The position numbers and the translations under genes are program-made. A DNA stretch of 64,000 nucleotides from Oceanisphaera litoralis (GTDB lineage Bacteria; Pseudomonadota; Gammaproteobacteria; Enterobacterales; Aeromonadaceae), in NCBI RefSeq assembly GCF_016907015.1, contig NZ_JAFBBE010000012.1:41416-105415 (forward strand). The letters run 5' to 3'. Below are positions 42,613 through 51,754 of this stretch, piece by piece. How positions within the stretch are numbered: position 1 is the first letter of the stretch; each line of letters starts with the position of its first letter. The notes beneath the pieces were generated by a model. The model worked only from the letters and a program-made list of their open reading frames with translations. It ran no database searches and was not told the DNA's origin.

Positions 42613-43425
42613 TCAGAGTACCGCCATTGCCATGGTATAAAGATAATCTCCCCCCACTTCGGGTAGGGGTAGAGCAAGGGGATGGGTGAGCACCGCACAA
42701 ACCGGACTGGGTGGCGACTCGGCTCGGCCTGGTGCATGCAGGTAAACTTGTGACACCGGCGAGCCTTCGAGTTCCTGCAACTCCCTTTCCCGTTCAATCA
42801 GGATGCCCAGCGCCTGATCGGTATCGTCACTCGACAACGAACGTACGTGCGCCCAGTGCCCTCCTTGTGCCAACAGCAAGGTACTGCGCTTGGGTTCCGC
42901 GAGAATGAACAAAAAGTCATCCTCGGGCAGCGCTTTGGAAAAGCGGTTGAACGCCGCCATCAGATAAGGTTGTACCGAGCCTAGTTGCCAGCCTCTGCTG
43001 TTGGCGCTCTGTTGCAAGCTGAGGAGCAATTCAGCTGGCATAGCCGCCGCCAAACGAGTCCGCCCCCCGGCTTCGGGCGAAAAACGAAACTGCCACTCAT
43101 TATTGAGCGAGCCATAGATCTCCTCAAAACAAATACCGGCATAATTCTGTAACTCGCCAGGCGAGTCGATTTGCTCACTCCAGGGAAGCAGGCAATAGCG
43201 GGTAAACTGATTAGAGACCAGCACATACAGTTTGGCCCGTCCCCGACTCGACACCTGTTCGAACAAGCGTTCCAACCCTTCCAGTGCCGCTAGCCAGCCC
43301 GACTTTTCACTCTCCTTGTTGTCGGCACGGCCCAGCCACACCAATCCATCCCGCGAGCTTCGGCATAAACCCACTCCTTCACCACCCAGGACGGCGATAT
43401 AACGCTCAGTCGACAAAAGTGACAC
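42613..43425 (-). CDS. PilM/GspL-like cytoplasmic assembly ATPase-fold protein
   Basis: A 270-residue protein starting at GTG 43425 (VSLLSTERYIAVLGGEGVGL), with GGAGG nine bases upstream; the start lies within the last 20 bp of gspE, so translation is coupled. It shows actin-like features seen in PilM/GspL: an N-terminal strand with a GG turn, LYVLVSNQFTRYCLLPWS, and DDFLFILAEPKRSTLLLAQGGHW. Similarity is weaker than for its neighbours, so the assignment rests partly on its place between GspE and PilN-like genes. Confidence 0.75.
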   Translation of the reverse strand: MSLLSTERYIAVLGGEGVGLCRSSRDGLVWLGRADNKESEKSGWLAALEGLERLFEQVSSRGRAKLYVLVSNQFTRYCLLPWSEQIDSPGELQNYAGICFEEIYGSLNNEWQFRFSPEAGGRTRLAAAMPAELLLSLQQSANSRGWQLGSVQPYLMAAFNRFSKALPEDDFLFILAEPKRSTLLLAQGGHWAHVRSLSSDDTDQALGILIERERELQELEGSPVSQVYLHAPGRAESPPSPVCAVLTHPLALPLPEVGGDYLYTMAMAVL

Positions 43426-45142
43426 GGTTGATCTCCTCCAGGGTGGTTCGTCCTTCACGTACCAGCGCCAGCGCCGAGCTGCGTAACAAATGCAGCCCAC
43501 GTTGACAGGCGAGTTCTTTGAGCTCGGCAACCGGCCGGCGGTCGATGATCAGCTGGCGCAGCTCATCGTCCAACTGTAATAATTCGGCGATCGCCGTGCG
43601 GCCGTGATAGCCGGTTCCCCGGCAATGGCCGCAGCCGGTGCCGTGCACAAAATGGAACCCCTCGATACTGGCGCTGTCCAGCCCCGAGGCTTGCAGCTCA
43701 TTCTGACTGGGAGTAACGGGAGTGACACAGGACGGACACACCAGGCGAAGCAAGCGCTGGGCTAATACCGCGTTAAGTGCGGATACGAAGCTGTAGGGAT
43801 CGACTGCCATCTGGGTAAAACGACCAATAACATCAAACACGTTGTTGGCATGAATAGTGGTAAACACAAGATGACCGGTGAGCGCAGATTGCACGGCTAT
43901 TTGGGCGGTATCGGGATCTCGAATTTCACCGACCATGATTTTGTCCGGATCGTGACGCAGAATGGAGCGTAGCCCACGAGAAAAGGTCAGTCCTTTCTTC
44001 TCGTTAACCGGGATTTGCAGCACTCCGGGCAGCTGGTATTCGACCGGATCCTCAATGGTGATGATCTTGTCTACGCCATGGTTGATTTCGGTCAGCATCG
44101 CATAAAGGGTGGTGGTCTTGCCGCTGCCCGTCGGCCCGGTGACCAGTACCATGCCATAGGGCTCAGCTGCCAGCCGCCGCAGGTGACGCAAGGTGGCTTC
44201 TTCAAAGCCTAGCGACTCCAGGTGAACCCCCTGGGTCTTGTCCGCCAACTCCTGCTTGTCGAGTACCCTCAATACCGCATCTTCACCAAAGATGCTGGGC
44301 ATAATGGAGACTCGAAAATCTATTTGTCGCCCTTTTATCGCAATCTTGAAACGGCCGTCCTGGGGCACTCGTTTTTCGCCGATATCCAGCTCTGCCATCA
44401 CCTTAACGCGAGAAATAACCTGCTCCGCAATATCACTGCCATGTACGCGACTGATATTATTCAACACCCCATCGATACGGTATTTAATAACCAGCCCCTG
44501 CCCCGTCATACCAATATGTATATCACTGGCATGTATTTTCAGGGCATCGTAGAGGGTTGAGTTGACCAGTTTGACTACCAGGCTGGGATCTTCGCTGATA
44601 CTGGTCAAGGACAGGTTTTCCAGCGTGACATCACTGTCATCATGGGGCTCGGTCTCGGCATTCAGAGTACCAACGGCCTGGTATGTCTCTTCATGACGGG
44701 CCAGATAAGCAACCAGCGCTTCTCTGTGTACCAGGTACAAGGGGGCACCGTCCAGACAGGCGTCGATCCACGCCAACCTTGCATCGTCGAATGGATCGGA
44801 AAAAACGCCCACCGGCTGCTGGTCCAGCTGGACCATGACAAACTCTCGTTTGAGCGCTTGTGCCAATGACACGCGCTCGAAGCAGGGCACACAGGAAAAC
44901 AGGCGTTCGCTGTCCAGCACAGGGTAATGCAGGCTCTGCCCCAGGTTCAGCGTAAACTCATCCGGCGTCAGCGCCACCAGTTCTTCCAGCTCGACCACCA
45001 GCCGCCGTCCACTTTCAGCGGACAAGGTTCGCGCATGACCTAATAGCCCTGCATCGAAGCGAGGCGTGACGGGTGTAGCTGCTCTATCCTGTATGTCCTG
45101 ATTATCAGGCTCAACCCCCATCAATAAGGATCGTCTATCCAT
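43406..45142 (-). CDS. gspE: Type II secretion/type IV pilus assembly ATPase GspE/PilB
   Basis: A 578-residue hexameric ATPase. It has a GspE N-terminal domain (LVALTPDEFTLNLGQSLHYPVLDSERLF), Walker A GPTGSGKTTTLYAML, the Asp box ITIEDPVEYQLPGVLQIPVNEKKGLTFSRGLRSILRHDPDKIMVGEIRDPDTAQIAVQSALTGHLVFTTIHAN and a tetracysteine zinc module (CPSC and CGHC). All catalytic boxes look intact. The start is ATG 45142 with GAGGGAAGG upstream, 16 bp after the receiver gene stop. It powers pseudopilus assembly in this cluster. Confidence 0.95.
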   Translation of the reverse strand: MDRRSLLMGVEPDNQDIQDRAATPVTPRFDAGLLGHARTLSAESGRRLVVELEELVALTPDEFTLNLGQSLHYPVLDSERLFSCVPCFERVSLAQALKREFVMVQLDQQPVGVFSDPFDDARLAWIDACLDGAPLYLVHREALVAYLARHEETYQAVGTLNAETEPHDDSDVTLENLSLTSISEDPSLVVKLVNSTLYDALKIHASDIHIGMTGQGLVIKYRIDGVLNNISRVHGSDIAEQVISRVKVMAELDIGEKRVPQDGRFKIAIKGRQIDFRVSIMPSIFGEDAVLRVLDKQELADKTQGVHLESLGFEEATLRHLRRLAAEPYGMVLVTGPTGSGKTTTLYAMLTEINHGVDKIITIEDPVEYQLPGVLQIPVNEKKGLTFSRGLRSILRHDPDKIMVGEIRDPDTAQIAVQSALTGHLVFTTIHANNVFDVIGRFTQMAVDPYSFVSALNAVLAQRLLRLVCPSCVTPVTPSQNELQASGLDSASIEGFHFVHGTGCGHCRGTGYHGRTAIAELLQLDDELRQLIIDRRPVAELKELACQRGLHLLRSSALALVREGRTTLEEINRVTFVD

Positions 45143-45158
45143 GACCTTCCCTCGCGCA

Positions 45159-45713
45159 TTAGGTTCGACCGTTATCCTCGGTCGATTCATCTTTTGAGCT
45201 GATTATATCCGGAATGTCAGCTTGCTCAGACTGACGCCGTTCAGCATATACCCAGGTGCCATCATACATCTGTAATGGAAAGTCACTGCGCTGACGGCTC
45301 CTGCGATCTTCTCTCTTCTCGAGCGAGCCGACATCGCAATGATTGCTCTGACTAACGTCCCTTAACGCCCGTATTGCCCGGGCCAACTCCGCCAGTGGAA
45401 AAGGTTTAAATAGAATGTAGCTTATTCCGCGCTGCACTGCCTGTTCGCGAACATCATTGATCGGATTTCCTGTCATTAATACGCAATGACCATTCCAGTA
45501 TTGATGAATGGTATCCAATGCCAGGAGTCCTGCCATATCCGGCAAACGAAAGTCGAGTACGATAATGTCTGGAGTAAAATCATTCTGTACCAGACTGATA
45601 GCACTGGCCCCGTTACTGACAACCTGAACCTCCAGCTGTTGAAACTCGAGATAAAGCTTGAGGTTTTGCGCTAAAATAAGTTCATCTTCGACTATTAACA
45701 CCTTGTAATTCAT
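45159..45713 (-). CDS. Stand-alone receiver-domain response regulator
   Basis: A 184-residue protein. Residues 1-120 are a receiver domain with acidic pocket (VEDE), phospho-acceptor Asp in IIVLDFRLPDMAG and conserved Lys in ILFKPF. The tail of about 60 residues is polar and has no DNA-binding or enzymatic domain. The receiver resembles that of the NtrC-type regulator at 60476 (shared ILIVEDxxxLAxNxxxYLE pattern), which suggests a common kinase. It heads the secretion/csgEFG string. It may act as a phosphate sink or control GspE. Confidence 0.88.
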   Translation of the reverse strand: MNYKVLIVEDELILAQNLKLYLEFQQLEVQVVSNGASAISLVQNDFTPDIIVLDFRLPDMAGLLALDTIHQYWNGHCVLMTGNPINDVREQAVQRGISYILFKPFPLAELARAIRALRDVSQSNHCDVGSLEKREDRRSRQRSDFPLQMYDGTWVYAERRQSEQADIPDIISSKDESTEDNGRT

Positions 45714-45781
45714 AATGGAAAACTCCTATTATTTTCCAAGCGGGCTTTCCTGCTGCAGTAGCACGCATCCAGACGTAAACA

Positions 45782-45798
45782 TGCATACTTCACGCCAA
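45782..45798 (-). promoter_or_regulatory. Candidate sigma-54 promoter 2 (receiver-gspE-csgEFG unit)
   Basis: On the minus strand, TTGGCGTGAAGTATGCA has GG (45796-45795) and GC (45784-45783) separated by 10 bases, and TTGGC matches the -24 consensus. It lies 69 bp before ATG 45713. Confidence 0.6.
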
Positions 45799-45908
45799 AA
45801 AAATACCGTGAATTTATCCCGTATTTCATGAAAATAGCCGAAATTTATATCAGATATGATGCGTCTATCCCAAAAATAGAGGAAAAGGTGGGTGGGTAAC
45901 ACTGATTT

Positions 45909-45922
45909 CCCCAATTTTGGGG
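45909..45922. promoter_or_regulatory. CCCA-N4-TGGG palindrome, putative activator site 2
   Basis: ccccaa-tt-ttgggg, whose core CCCA-ATTT-TGGG occupies 45910-45921. It is centred about 202 bp before ATG 45713 and 132 bp before the -12 GC of candidate promoter 2. It lies 13 bp after the foldase stop codon; as a symmetrical sequence it could also affect that transcript's end, but no T-run follows. Confidence 0.55.
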
Positions 45923-45934
45923 ACTCTCAAGCCA

Positions 45935-46894
45935 TTAGCGAGACAGCACTTCAATCTCGCTATCAGCTCGCAGTCGTGCCAGGGCGTCATCGCGCGCCTC
46001 GGCCTGCTGCTGGGTGGCCAGCTGCTGTCGAATAAGCTCCTTGGCCTGTTGCGCTGGCATCGAGACCGCTGGTTTGTGCTGTTCAAGTTTGATCAAATGC
46101 CAACCATATTGGGTTCGTACCGGCTCGCTGACGTCTCCCGGCACAAGAGCAAAGGCGGCGGTTTCGAATGGCAAAACCATATCACCTCGCTGAAAATCAT
46201 CCAGCAAGCCACCCTGTTCCGCCGAGCTGTCTTGCGAATAACTGCGTGCCAGAGCGGCAAAGTCAGCACCCTGACTTAATTGCTGCTGCAGGCTTGTAAG
46301 CTGTTGATGCACCGCGGCGTCGGTCTCGCTATCCGCTCCGGCATCGACTTTCAGCAGTATGTGCCGTGCCTGTAACTGTTCGGGTCGTTCAAACAGTCGC
46401 AGGTTCAATTGATAGAGTCGATTCACTTCCTCTTCGGAGGGCGAAAACACCCGAGTGAGCGACTCCAGTACCATCATGGCCGCCAGCTCCTGCTCCAGGT
46501 AATCCACATAACCGGATTCATCAAAGCCATCTTTATCCAGCCGACGAGCAAAGCTCTCGGCGCTGCTGAAAGCCGATTTTATTTTTTGTAACTCCGCCTG
46601 CACTCGTGCCGGATCCACTTTCAGTCCGCGTTGCTGTGCTTCCTGCCATAACAGCTCCTTATCGATCAGTTGTTCCAGCGCTTCGTTTTTAAACCGCTTG
46701 TAAACACTCGGGCTACGAATAGCACCCACGCTGCGTCCTTGAGACAATAGATAATCGGCAAAATGGCGATCGAGGCGGAAATTAGTGATTTCTACCCCGT
46801 TGACTCTGGCCGCCACCCCCACAATCTGAGACCAGCCGATACTCATTTGTGAGCAATACAAGATGAACAACAGTCCCCATTTAATGCCCTTCAT
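45935..46894 (-). CDS. Periplasmic parvulin-type foldase (SurA/PrsA-like)
   Basis: A 319-residue exported protein with a signal peptide (MKGIKWGLLFILYCSQMSIGWSQ), a SurA-like N-terminal chaperone region (VAARVNGVEITNFRLDRHFADYLLSQG to EVNRLYQLN) and one parvulin domain (QARHILLKVDAGADSETDA, DFAALARSYSQDSSAEQGGLLDDFQRGDMVLPFETAAFALVPGDVSEPVRTQYGWHLIKLEQH). It probably helps fold the giant oxidase or its partners. Its ATG overlaps the stop of the cytochrome fusion gene (ATGA). Last gene of the oxidase unit. Confidence 0.92.
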   Translation of the reverse strand: MKGIKWGLLFILYCSQMSIGWSQIVGVAARVNGVEITNFRLDRHFADYLLSQGRSVGAIRSPSVYKRFKNEALEQLIDKELLWQEAQQRGLKVDPARVQAELQKIKSAFSSAESFARRLDKDGFDESGYVDYLEQELAAMMVLESLTRVFSPSEEEVNRLYQLNLRLFERPEQLQARHILLKVDAGADSETDAAVHQQLTSLQQQLSQGADFAALARSYSQDSSAEQGGLLDDFQRGDMVLPFETAAFALVPGDVSEPVRTQYGWHLIKLEQHKPAVSMPAQQAKELIRQQLATQQQAEARDDALARLRADSEIEVLSR

Positions 46895-48447
46895 AGCGAC
46901 TCCTCTATACGAAGATAAGGCCCTAGTGGCCGAAAACGCCGAGTTTCAAGATCCACCGTCACCACATGCGCTCCCGCGGCCCCAACCCTTTTTCCTGGCC
47001 CAAAATTCAGGGTCGGGCTCAGCCCGGTATTAAAATCATAAAGAGCCTCGAGAGCAGTCACCAGCTTTTTTCGGCTGGCGTCTCGACCGGAACGTTTGAG
47101 ACCTTCGCCGAGCAAAACGGCGGCACAATAGGCTTGCACCTGCAGCGCCGTATATTGGCCACTCAGCTGCCGGCTTTGCCGTATCGCGGCCAACTCGGTG
47201 GCCCCGGCCGAAGTCCAGTCACTGGGCAGAAAGGGATAAGCAAGAAACACCCGCTCAGAGAATGTGCTTGGTAAATTCAGCACTTCACCGGCAACCTGAG
47301 CCGAAACGGCAAACAGATAAGGTCGTCGCCCTGCCGCATGCCACTGTTCGGCCAGCTCGGCAAAGTCTTGCGAGGCGCCGATGAAAAACAGTGCCTGGTG
47401 GAGTGTCGTTATGGACTCATCAGCCCTGCGTTGCTGACGATTATCCAGCAGCTGTACCCTAGACCACCCAGAGCGGCGCAGCTGCTCTGCCAGTGACTCG
47501 GCCAGCTCACGTTGGTGAGCCATATCCGAGTAGGCGATAAATGCACTGCGCCCATCGGGGGGCAGCATATCGCCGGCAAAATCGCCGAGCGCCTGCAATT
47601 GCTCCCGCAAGCCGGCCAGAGCCCGAAAGACCATGCTACGCCCGTTGCCGTCTGCATAGGGGTCAAGCGGGCCTATCAGGGGGATCCCCATGGCTTCGGC
47701 CCATTCAGACAGCGCTTCGTCCAGCCCCGGCACCAGCGGTGCCAGCAAGGCAAAAACCGGTTCACTCTCCTGTAATTCGTCCAATGCCGCTTCGGCACTG
47801 GCTCGGGTGACTCCGGGATCCACGACTACCAGCTCGAGCCGGCGGCCATGAATCCCCCCGTTATCATTGATGCGCGCAAATACTTCTTCAAGCACACCGG
47901 CGACCGTCGCCCCCATTTCCGCCCTGGCTCCTGCTTTGGGGAGCAGGCTGCCGATACGCAAGCTGTTCTCTTTCAGCCCGGGATCACCATCCTCTTCCAG
48001 CCGCTTTAAATAGGCGGTCAGGTTGTTCATATCACGCAACGACATCACAAACCGGGGCATGGCGGGATCCAGTCGTTCACCGGCTGGATCCCGCCCTTCT
48101 GTCACCGCACGGGCAAAGGTGTGTTCGTCATAGGGCGGGCGAGAACGCCCATGGCTCAGTTGTCCCCCATAAGAAAGAGTCAGCCGCCGCCAAAGAATGG
48201 CCGGGGGCCGTACGCCGCCTTCCGGCCGACCACGTCCGTCCGCCCCATGACAACTGGCACAGGGCAGTACCGAGGCGGGCAATACAGTGCCGGCAGCCCC
48301 CACTCGTGCCTGAACCAAACTGTCCCCCGCCCCTTCGCCATACAGATACAACCGCTTGCCCGCCGTCTCTTGCGGGTTAAGCTCGAGGGCGGTAACGGGC
48401 CCGTTCAGACACAGTAAAGCGCCAGCCAACCATAGTCGATAGCGCAT
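46891..48447 (-). CDS. Cytochrome c fused to a type I periplasmic binding domain
   Basis: A 518-residue exported protein. After the signal peptide a class I cytochrome domain has haem site CASCHGADGRGRPEGG (about residues 63-78) and likely axial Met in AMPRFVMSLRDMNNLTAYLKRL. From about residue 165 it becomes a leucine/branched-chain type periplasmic binding protein (RIGSLLPKAGARAEMGATVAGVLEEVFARINDNGGIHGRRLELVVVDPG). No ABC transporter genes are near, so the binding domain may be a sensor or docking module. The haem suggests it takes electrons from the multicopper oxidase reaction. Confidence 0.88.
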   Translation of the reverse strand: MRYRLWLAGALLCLNGPVTALELNPQETAGKRLYLYGEGAGDSLVQARVGAAGTVLPASVLPCASCHGADGRGRPEGGVRPPAILWRRLTLSYGGQLSHGRSRPPYDEHTFARAVTEGRDPAGERLDPAMPRFVMSLRDMNNLTAYLKRLEEDGDPGLKENSLRIGSLLPKAGARAEMGATVAGVLEEVFARINDNGGIHGRRLELVVVDPGVTRASAEAALDELQESEPVFALLAPLVPGLDEALSEWAEAMGIPLIGPLDPYADGNGRSMVFRALAGLREQLQALGDFAGDMLPPDGRSAFIAYSDMAHQRELAESLAEQLRRSGWSRVQLLDNRQQRRADESITTLHQALFFIGASQDFAELAEQWHAAGRRPYLFAVSAQVAGEVLNLPSTFSERVFLAYPFLPSDWTSAGATELAAIRQSRQLSGQYTALQVQAYCAAVLLGEGLKRSGRDASRKKLVTALEALYDFNTGLSPTLNFGPGKRVGAAGAHVVTVDLETRRFRPLGPYLRIEESL

Positions 48448-48451
48448 AGGG

Positions 48452-49066
48452 TCAGTACCTGGGTTCGGTCAACAATTGCAAACGCTGGGCAATCGCCTGC
48501 ACCTGTGCATCGGGCCGGATCTTGCTCCACCGCTTGTTCGCCACATCGCCGGCAATCAGCAAGGTCGAATGGGCTTCCGGACTAGCAATAAAGTGTCCGA
48601 GACGCGACAACACCAGATCAACTTCAGCCTTGCCACCAGTCAGAAAGCTCCAGTTTGGGCTGTCTACCCCATGCTTTTGTATAAATGTCTGGAGCACTTC
48701 GGGATCATCGTTCACGGGGTCGCTGGTCACGGAAATAAAGTGCACCCGCTCGGCGGTTTGTTCATCCATCGCTTCCCGTACCTCTTTCAGCTTTCGGGTG
48801 ATCAACGGACAGGCATCGGCGCACTGGGTAAATACCACATTCAGCAGTACCACCTTGTCTTGCAATACATCGCTGTAGAAGCGCACCCTTTCCCCGTGCT
48901 GGTTTAGCAAGGCAGTGTCGGTAAAATAACTGCGGGCGTCTTGAGGTGCACTCACTTCAGTCTGCTCCGCCTGTGGATGCTTATCATGATCATCATGGTT
49001 TTCATGAGCCAGGACAGGGTTGATCATCACGCTCAACATCAGGGCGCTAAAGGGTAGGTATTTCAT
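48452..49066 (-). CDS. SCO1/SenC copper chaperone (second copy)
   Basis: A 204-residue exported thioredoxin-fold protein. It has a signal peptide, a His/Asp-rich stretch HENHDDHDKH that could bind metal, the copper site FTQCADACPLITRKLKEV (CxxxC) and the distal His in PEAHSTLLIAGD. SCO proteins deliver or reduce copper for CuA-type centres. Next to a multicopper oxidase it may supply copper. Its start overlaps the first SCO gene stop (ATGA). Confidence 0.93.
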   Translation of the reverse strand: MKYLPFSALMLSVMINPVLAHENHDDHDKHPQAEQTEVSAPQDARSYFTDTALLNQHGERVRFYSDVLQDKVVLLNVVFTQCADACPLITRKLKEVREAMDEQTAERVHFISVTSDPVNDDPEVLQTFIQKHGVDSPNWSFLTGGKAEVDLVLSRLGHFIASPEAHSTLLIAGDVANKRWSKIRPDAQVQAIAQRLQLLTEPRY

Positions 49067-49725
49067 GGTTGAGTTCCTTCATGCATAGCGGAATGGTTAC
49101 GTGCCAGCGACTGGCGAGCGCGACTGAGTTCATCGACCTTGGCGACCAGAGTATCGGGGGATGTAAATCCATAGAAGCGGGCCCAACGATCGCTGCGCCC
49201 GTCACCCACCATGATCAACGGCGGGTGAGCCTCATAATCGGCTGCCCAGGCGCCCAGGCCCTTGAGGGTCTGATCGATCGACTGAGTAGTACCAGTGAGC
49301 CAGCTCCAGCCGGTTCCCGCGTTAAAATTTTCAGAGTATTGCAGCAGCCGGCTTGGGGTATCACGCAAGGGATCCACGCTGATGGACACCAGTTGCACTT
49401 CGTCTCCTACTCGCTCGCCAAGCTGACTCTGCACCTGCCTCATCAACCCCGAGACCACGGGGCACACCGTGGTACAGGTGGTGTAGATAAAGCTCATCAC
49501 CACCAGTTTGTCTGCCACCAGATCCTCTTTGAGGTTAACCGAGTGGCCGGTTTGATCGAGCAAGGACACCTCGGCGAAGTGCACCATCGCATCCGCCGCC
49601 TGGGTTGGCTCCGCTTGTTCATGAATATGGTGTTCGGGTGAATGGGCCTGCACCGAAGTAGCGAGCAGACTCGCCCCAAACAGAACGAGTAGCTTACCTG
49701 CACTGATGTTGCATCCTTTCATCAT
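49063..49725 (-). CDS. SCO1/SenC copper chaperone (first copy)
   Basis: A 220-residue exported paralogue of the next gene. It has the His-rich N-terminal patch HSPEHHIHEQ, copper site YTTCTTVCPVVSGLMRQV (CxxxC), SISVDPLRDTPSRLLQYSENF and a distal His in YEAHPPLIMVGD. Both SCO copies keep all copper ligands. Two SCO proteins suggest either two copper centre types or a donor/reductase division of work. Confidence 0.93.
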   Translation of the reverse strand: MMKGCNISAGKLLVLFGASLLATSVQAHSPEHHIHEQAEPTQAADAMVHFAEVSLLDQTGHSVNLKEDLVADKLVVMSFIYTTCTTVCPVVSGLMRQVQSQLGERVGDEVQLVSISVDPLRDTPSRLLQYSENFNAGTGWSWLTGTTQSIDQTLKGLGAWAADYEAHPPLIMVGDGRSDRWARFYGFTSPDTLVAKVDELSRARQSLARNHSAMHEGTQP

Positions 49726-49746
49726 TGTTACTCCTGTTATGCCAAG

Positions 49747-51738
49747 TTATTTTCTTAACGTACTTGTTCGGTCGCCCTTCCCCCCAGGCTGGGTACGCAG
49801 ACTGGTATAAGGCAGATCATTAAATCCCAACCTCAGGGAAGCCGCGGCCACATGCAGGTAATAGGCACCGGCCGACGCGAGATCTACCCTGGCCTCATAG
49901 ACGCCGTCACCGATCTCCAGGGCCTCTACCTCGCGGGGGCGGGATGACGGTGCCTGAAAATAACGTACCCGCAGATCATCGATTCCGCTCACCGGCTGAT
50001 TGTCTCGCCCCCGCGTCAATCGCAAGTGCATGGTGACCGACGTACCCGCCACCAGTGGCTTATCCCACAGGAACTCCACCTGGGGTTTTTGCAATCGCTG
50101 CACCAAGGCCGGATCGATGGCCACCTCGGTGGCGAAACAGTGTGTCAATTGCGGTTGATTGAGCATCAGCGCCACATCAAACTTGCCGGCCGCCGGCAGC
50201 TTGACTTTGGCACTGTAAACGCCGGGCTCCAGCTCACGCAGACGACGGTCAATCACCGTGGCGGCCCGCGCCGCATGCCCACGATTCAGGTAACTGAACA
50301 TGGGCGCATTCATGCCCTCGGTGTAGAAGTAAGTGCTGTTATCAACCGGGTTCACCACGTAGACGGCGGCGTCTTCCCGGGCCGGAGCCAGACTGGTGGC
50401 AAGGGGAAGACTCCCGGCCAACTTGGGCGCCGCCGGGCCTGCCTCGAAGCTCTGTACTGTGGGGGTTTTTCCTGCCCCCAGCGATAACAGATTAATCATG
50501 GAGACTCGGGATGAAGCCAGGCCGCGGATATAGGCGTAAGAACGGGTAAACACCAGCTGATAAGGCTCGGCGGCCACCTCGACACTGTGCAGCACCTCAT
50601 CGGTCGCCGCGTCTATGACCGTTGCGCTGTCTTCCAGGGTGTTAAGCACTATGCCAAAACGACCGTCCTGGCTGAAACGCAAGGGCCCTATACCTTGCTC
50701 GGCCTGAATGACCTTGCGTACCTGCAGACTACGGGCATCGACCACAGTGACCGTCCCCTCCTTGCCATCGCTGACATAAACCGCCTGGGACAAGGGAGAA
50801 TATGCCACCGCCAGTGGATGTGGCCCGGTGTTGATTTGCGCCACCTCAGTCAGAGTCGCCACATCAAACACCGTCAGGGTGCCCGCATCCCGATTACTGA
50901 CAAAGGCATGACGGGAGTCGTCACTAAAGGTAATATCATGATGACCCGCCCCCGTGACCAGGGTTTTCAACGGCTCAAGACTCTGGGTATCAATGACGGT
51001 CACCCCCCCCAGCTCCTGATGTCGGCTATCGTTGCCGACCCACAGATAACGCTGATCCGGTTGCAATGCCACCCGCACCGGCTCGGGACCGGCGGCAATA
51101 TTGGTCAGCACCGTAAAGTTTTCGGTATCGATCACCGCGACTTCTCCGGCATTGGGCATGGACACATAGAGCCGTTTGTTGTTCGTCCCGACCACCCAGT
51201 CCATGGGCGCGCGTTTTAGCGCAATGCGGCTCAGGGTACTGGTGATGCCTCCGACCGAAATGGACGGGTCTATCACCGTCAGACTGGCATCCTGATTGAG
51301 CACCATCAGGTAATAGCTGTTGAAGTCGATCAAGGGACGGGCCCCCATGCGCCCCTTGAGGTAATAACCGATTTTGTCCTTGCACTGGGACTGATAATCC
51401 CCGCCCTCGGGGACACTTTGGGAAACATCGAGCCAGGCACCCGGTATTTGGCCGGAAATGGGCTGCCCCGTGGTCGCGTCGCGAAGTCGAAAACGAATAT
51501 CAACCAGCTTGCCTTCTGTGGGTATGGTGTCGTTGCCAAGCGGAAGTATCTCGAAGTCGATGTCGACTCCATCCCGTTGCAGGTGATGCTCTTTCTTGGT
51601 TGGGGTGTCTCGAACATGATGGGGGGCATCGCTGGCCGCCCCGGATTCAGTGGTTGTCTCGGCCGCGTGCACCTGCAACTGGGTCATCAGCAAGGGTGTC
51701 GCGCAACACAGCACATAAAATATCGATGATAGCTTCAT
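49747..51738 (-). CDS. Exported YVTN beta-propeller protein
   Basis: A 663-residue protein with signal peptide. A first Ig-like domain (VDIDFEILPLGNDTIPTEGKLVDIRFRLRDATTGQPISGQIPGAWLDV) resembles YtkA-type domains. Next comes a seven-bladed YVTN propeller (RLYVSMPNAGEVAVIDTENFTVLTNIAAGPEPVRVALQPDQRYLWVGN, HAFVSNRDAGTLTVFDVATLTEVAQINTGPHPLAVAYSPLSQAVYVSDG), then another Ig-like domain (KPLVAGTSVTMHLRLTRGRDNQPVSGIDDLRVRYFQAP). ATG 51738 is favoured over 51744 by ribosome-site spacing. It follows the oxidase gene beyond a terminator-like hairpin. Likely a periplasmic or secreted partner of the oxidase. Confidence 0.88.
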   Translation of the reverse strand: MKLSSIFYVLCCATPLLMTQLQVHAAETTTESGAASDAPHHVRDTPTKKEHHLQRDGVDIDFEILPLGNDTIPTEGKLVDIRFRLRDATTGQPISGQIPGAWLDVSQSVPEGGDYQSQCKDKIGYYLKGRMGARPLIDFNSYYLMVLNQDASLTVIDPSISVGGITSTLSRIALKRAPMDWVVGTNNKRLYVSMPNAGEVAVIDTENFTVLTNIAAGPEPVRVALQPDQRYLWVGNDSRHQELGGVTVIDTQSLEPLKTLVTGAGHHDITFSDDSRHAFVSNRDAGTLTVFDVATLTEVAQINTGPHPLAVAYSPLSQAVYVSDGKEGTVTVVDARSLQVRKVIQAEQGIGPLRFSQDGRFGIVLNTLEDSATVIDAATDEVLHSVEVAAEPYQLVFTRSYAYIRGLASSRVSMINLLSLGAGKTPTVQSFEAGPAAPKLAGSLPLATSLAPAREDAAVYVVNPVDNSTYFYTEGMNAPMFSYLNRGHAARAATVIDRRLRELEPGVYSAKVKLPAAGKFDVALMLNQPQLTHCFATEVAIDPALVQRLQKPQVEFLWDKPLVAGTSVTMHLRLTRGRDNQPVSGIDDLRVRYFQAPSSRPREVEALEIGDGVYEARVDLASAGAYYLHVAAASLRLGFNDLPYTSLRTQPGGKGDRTSTLRK

Positions 51739-51754
51739 CGGCATATCCCTCTTG

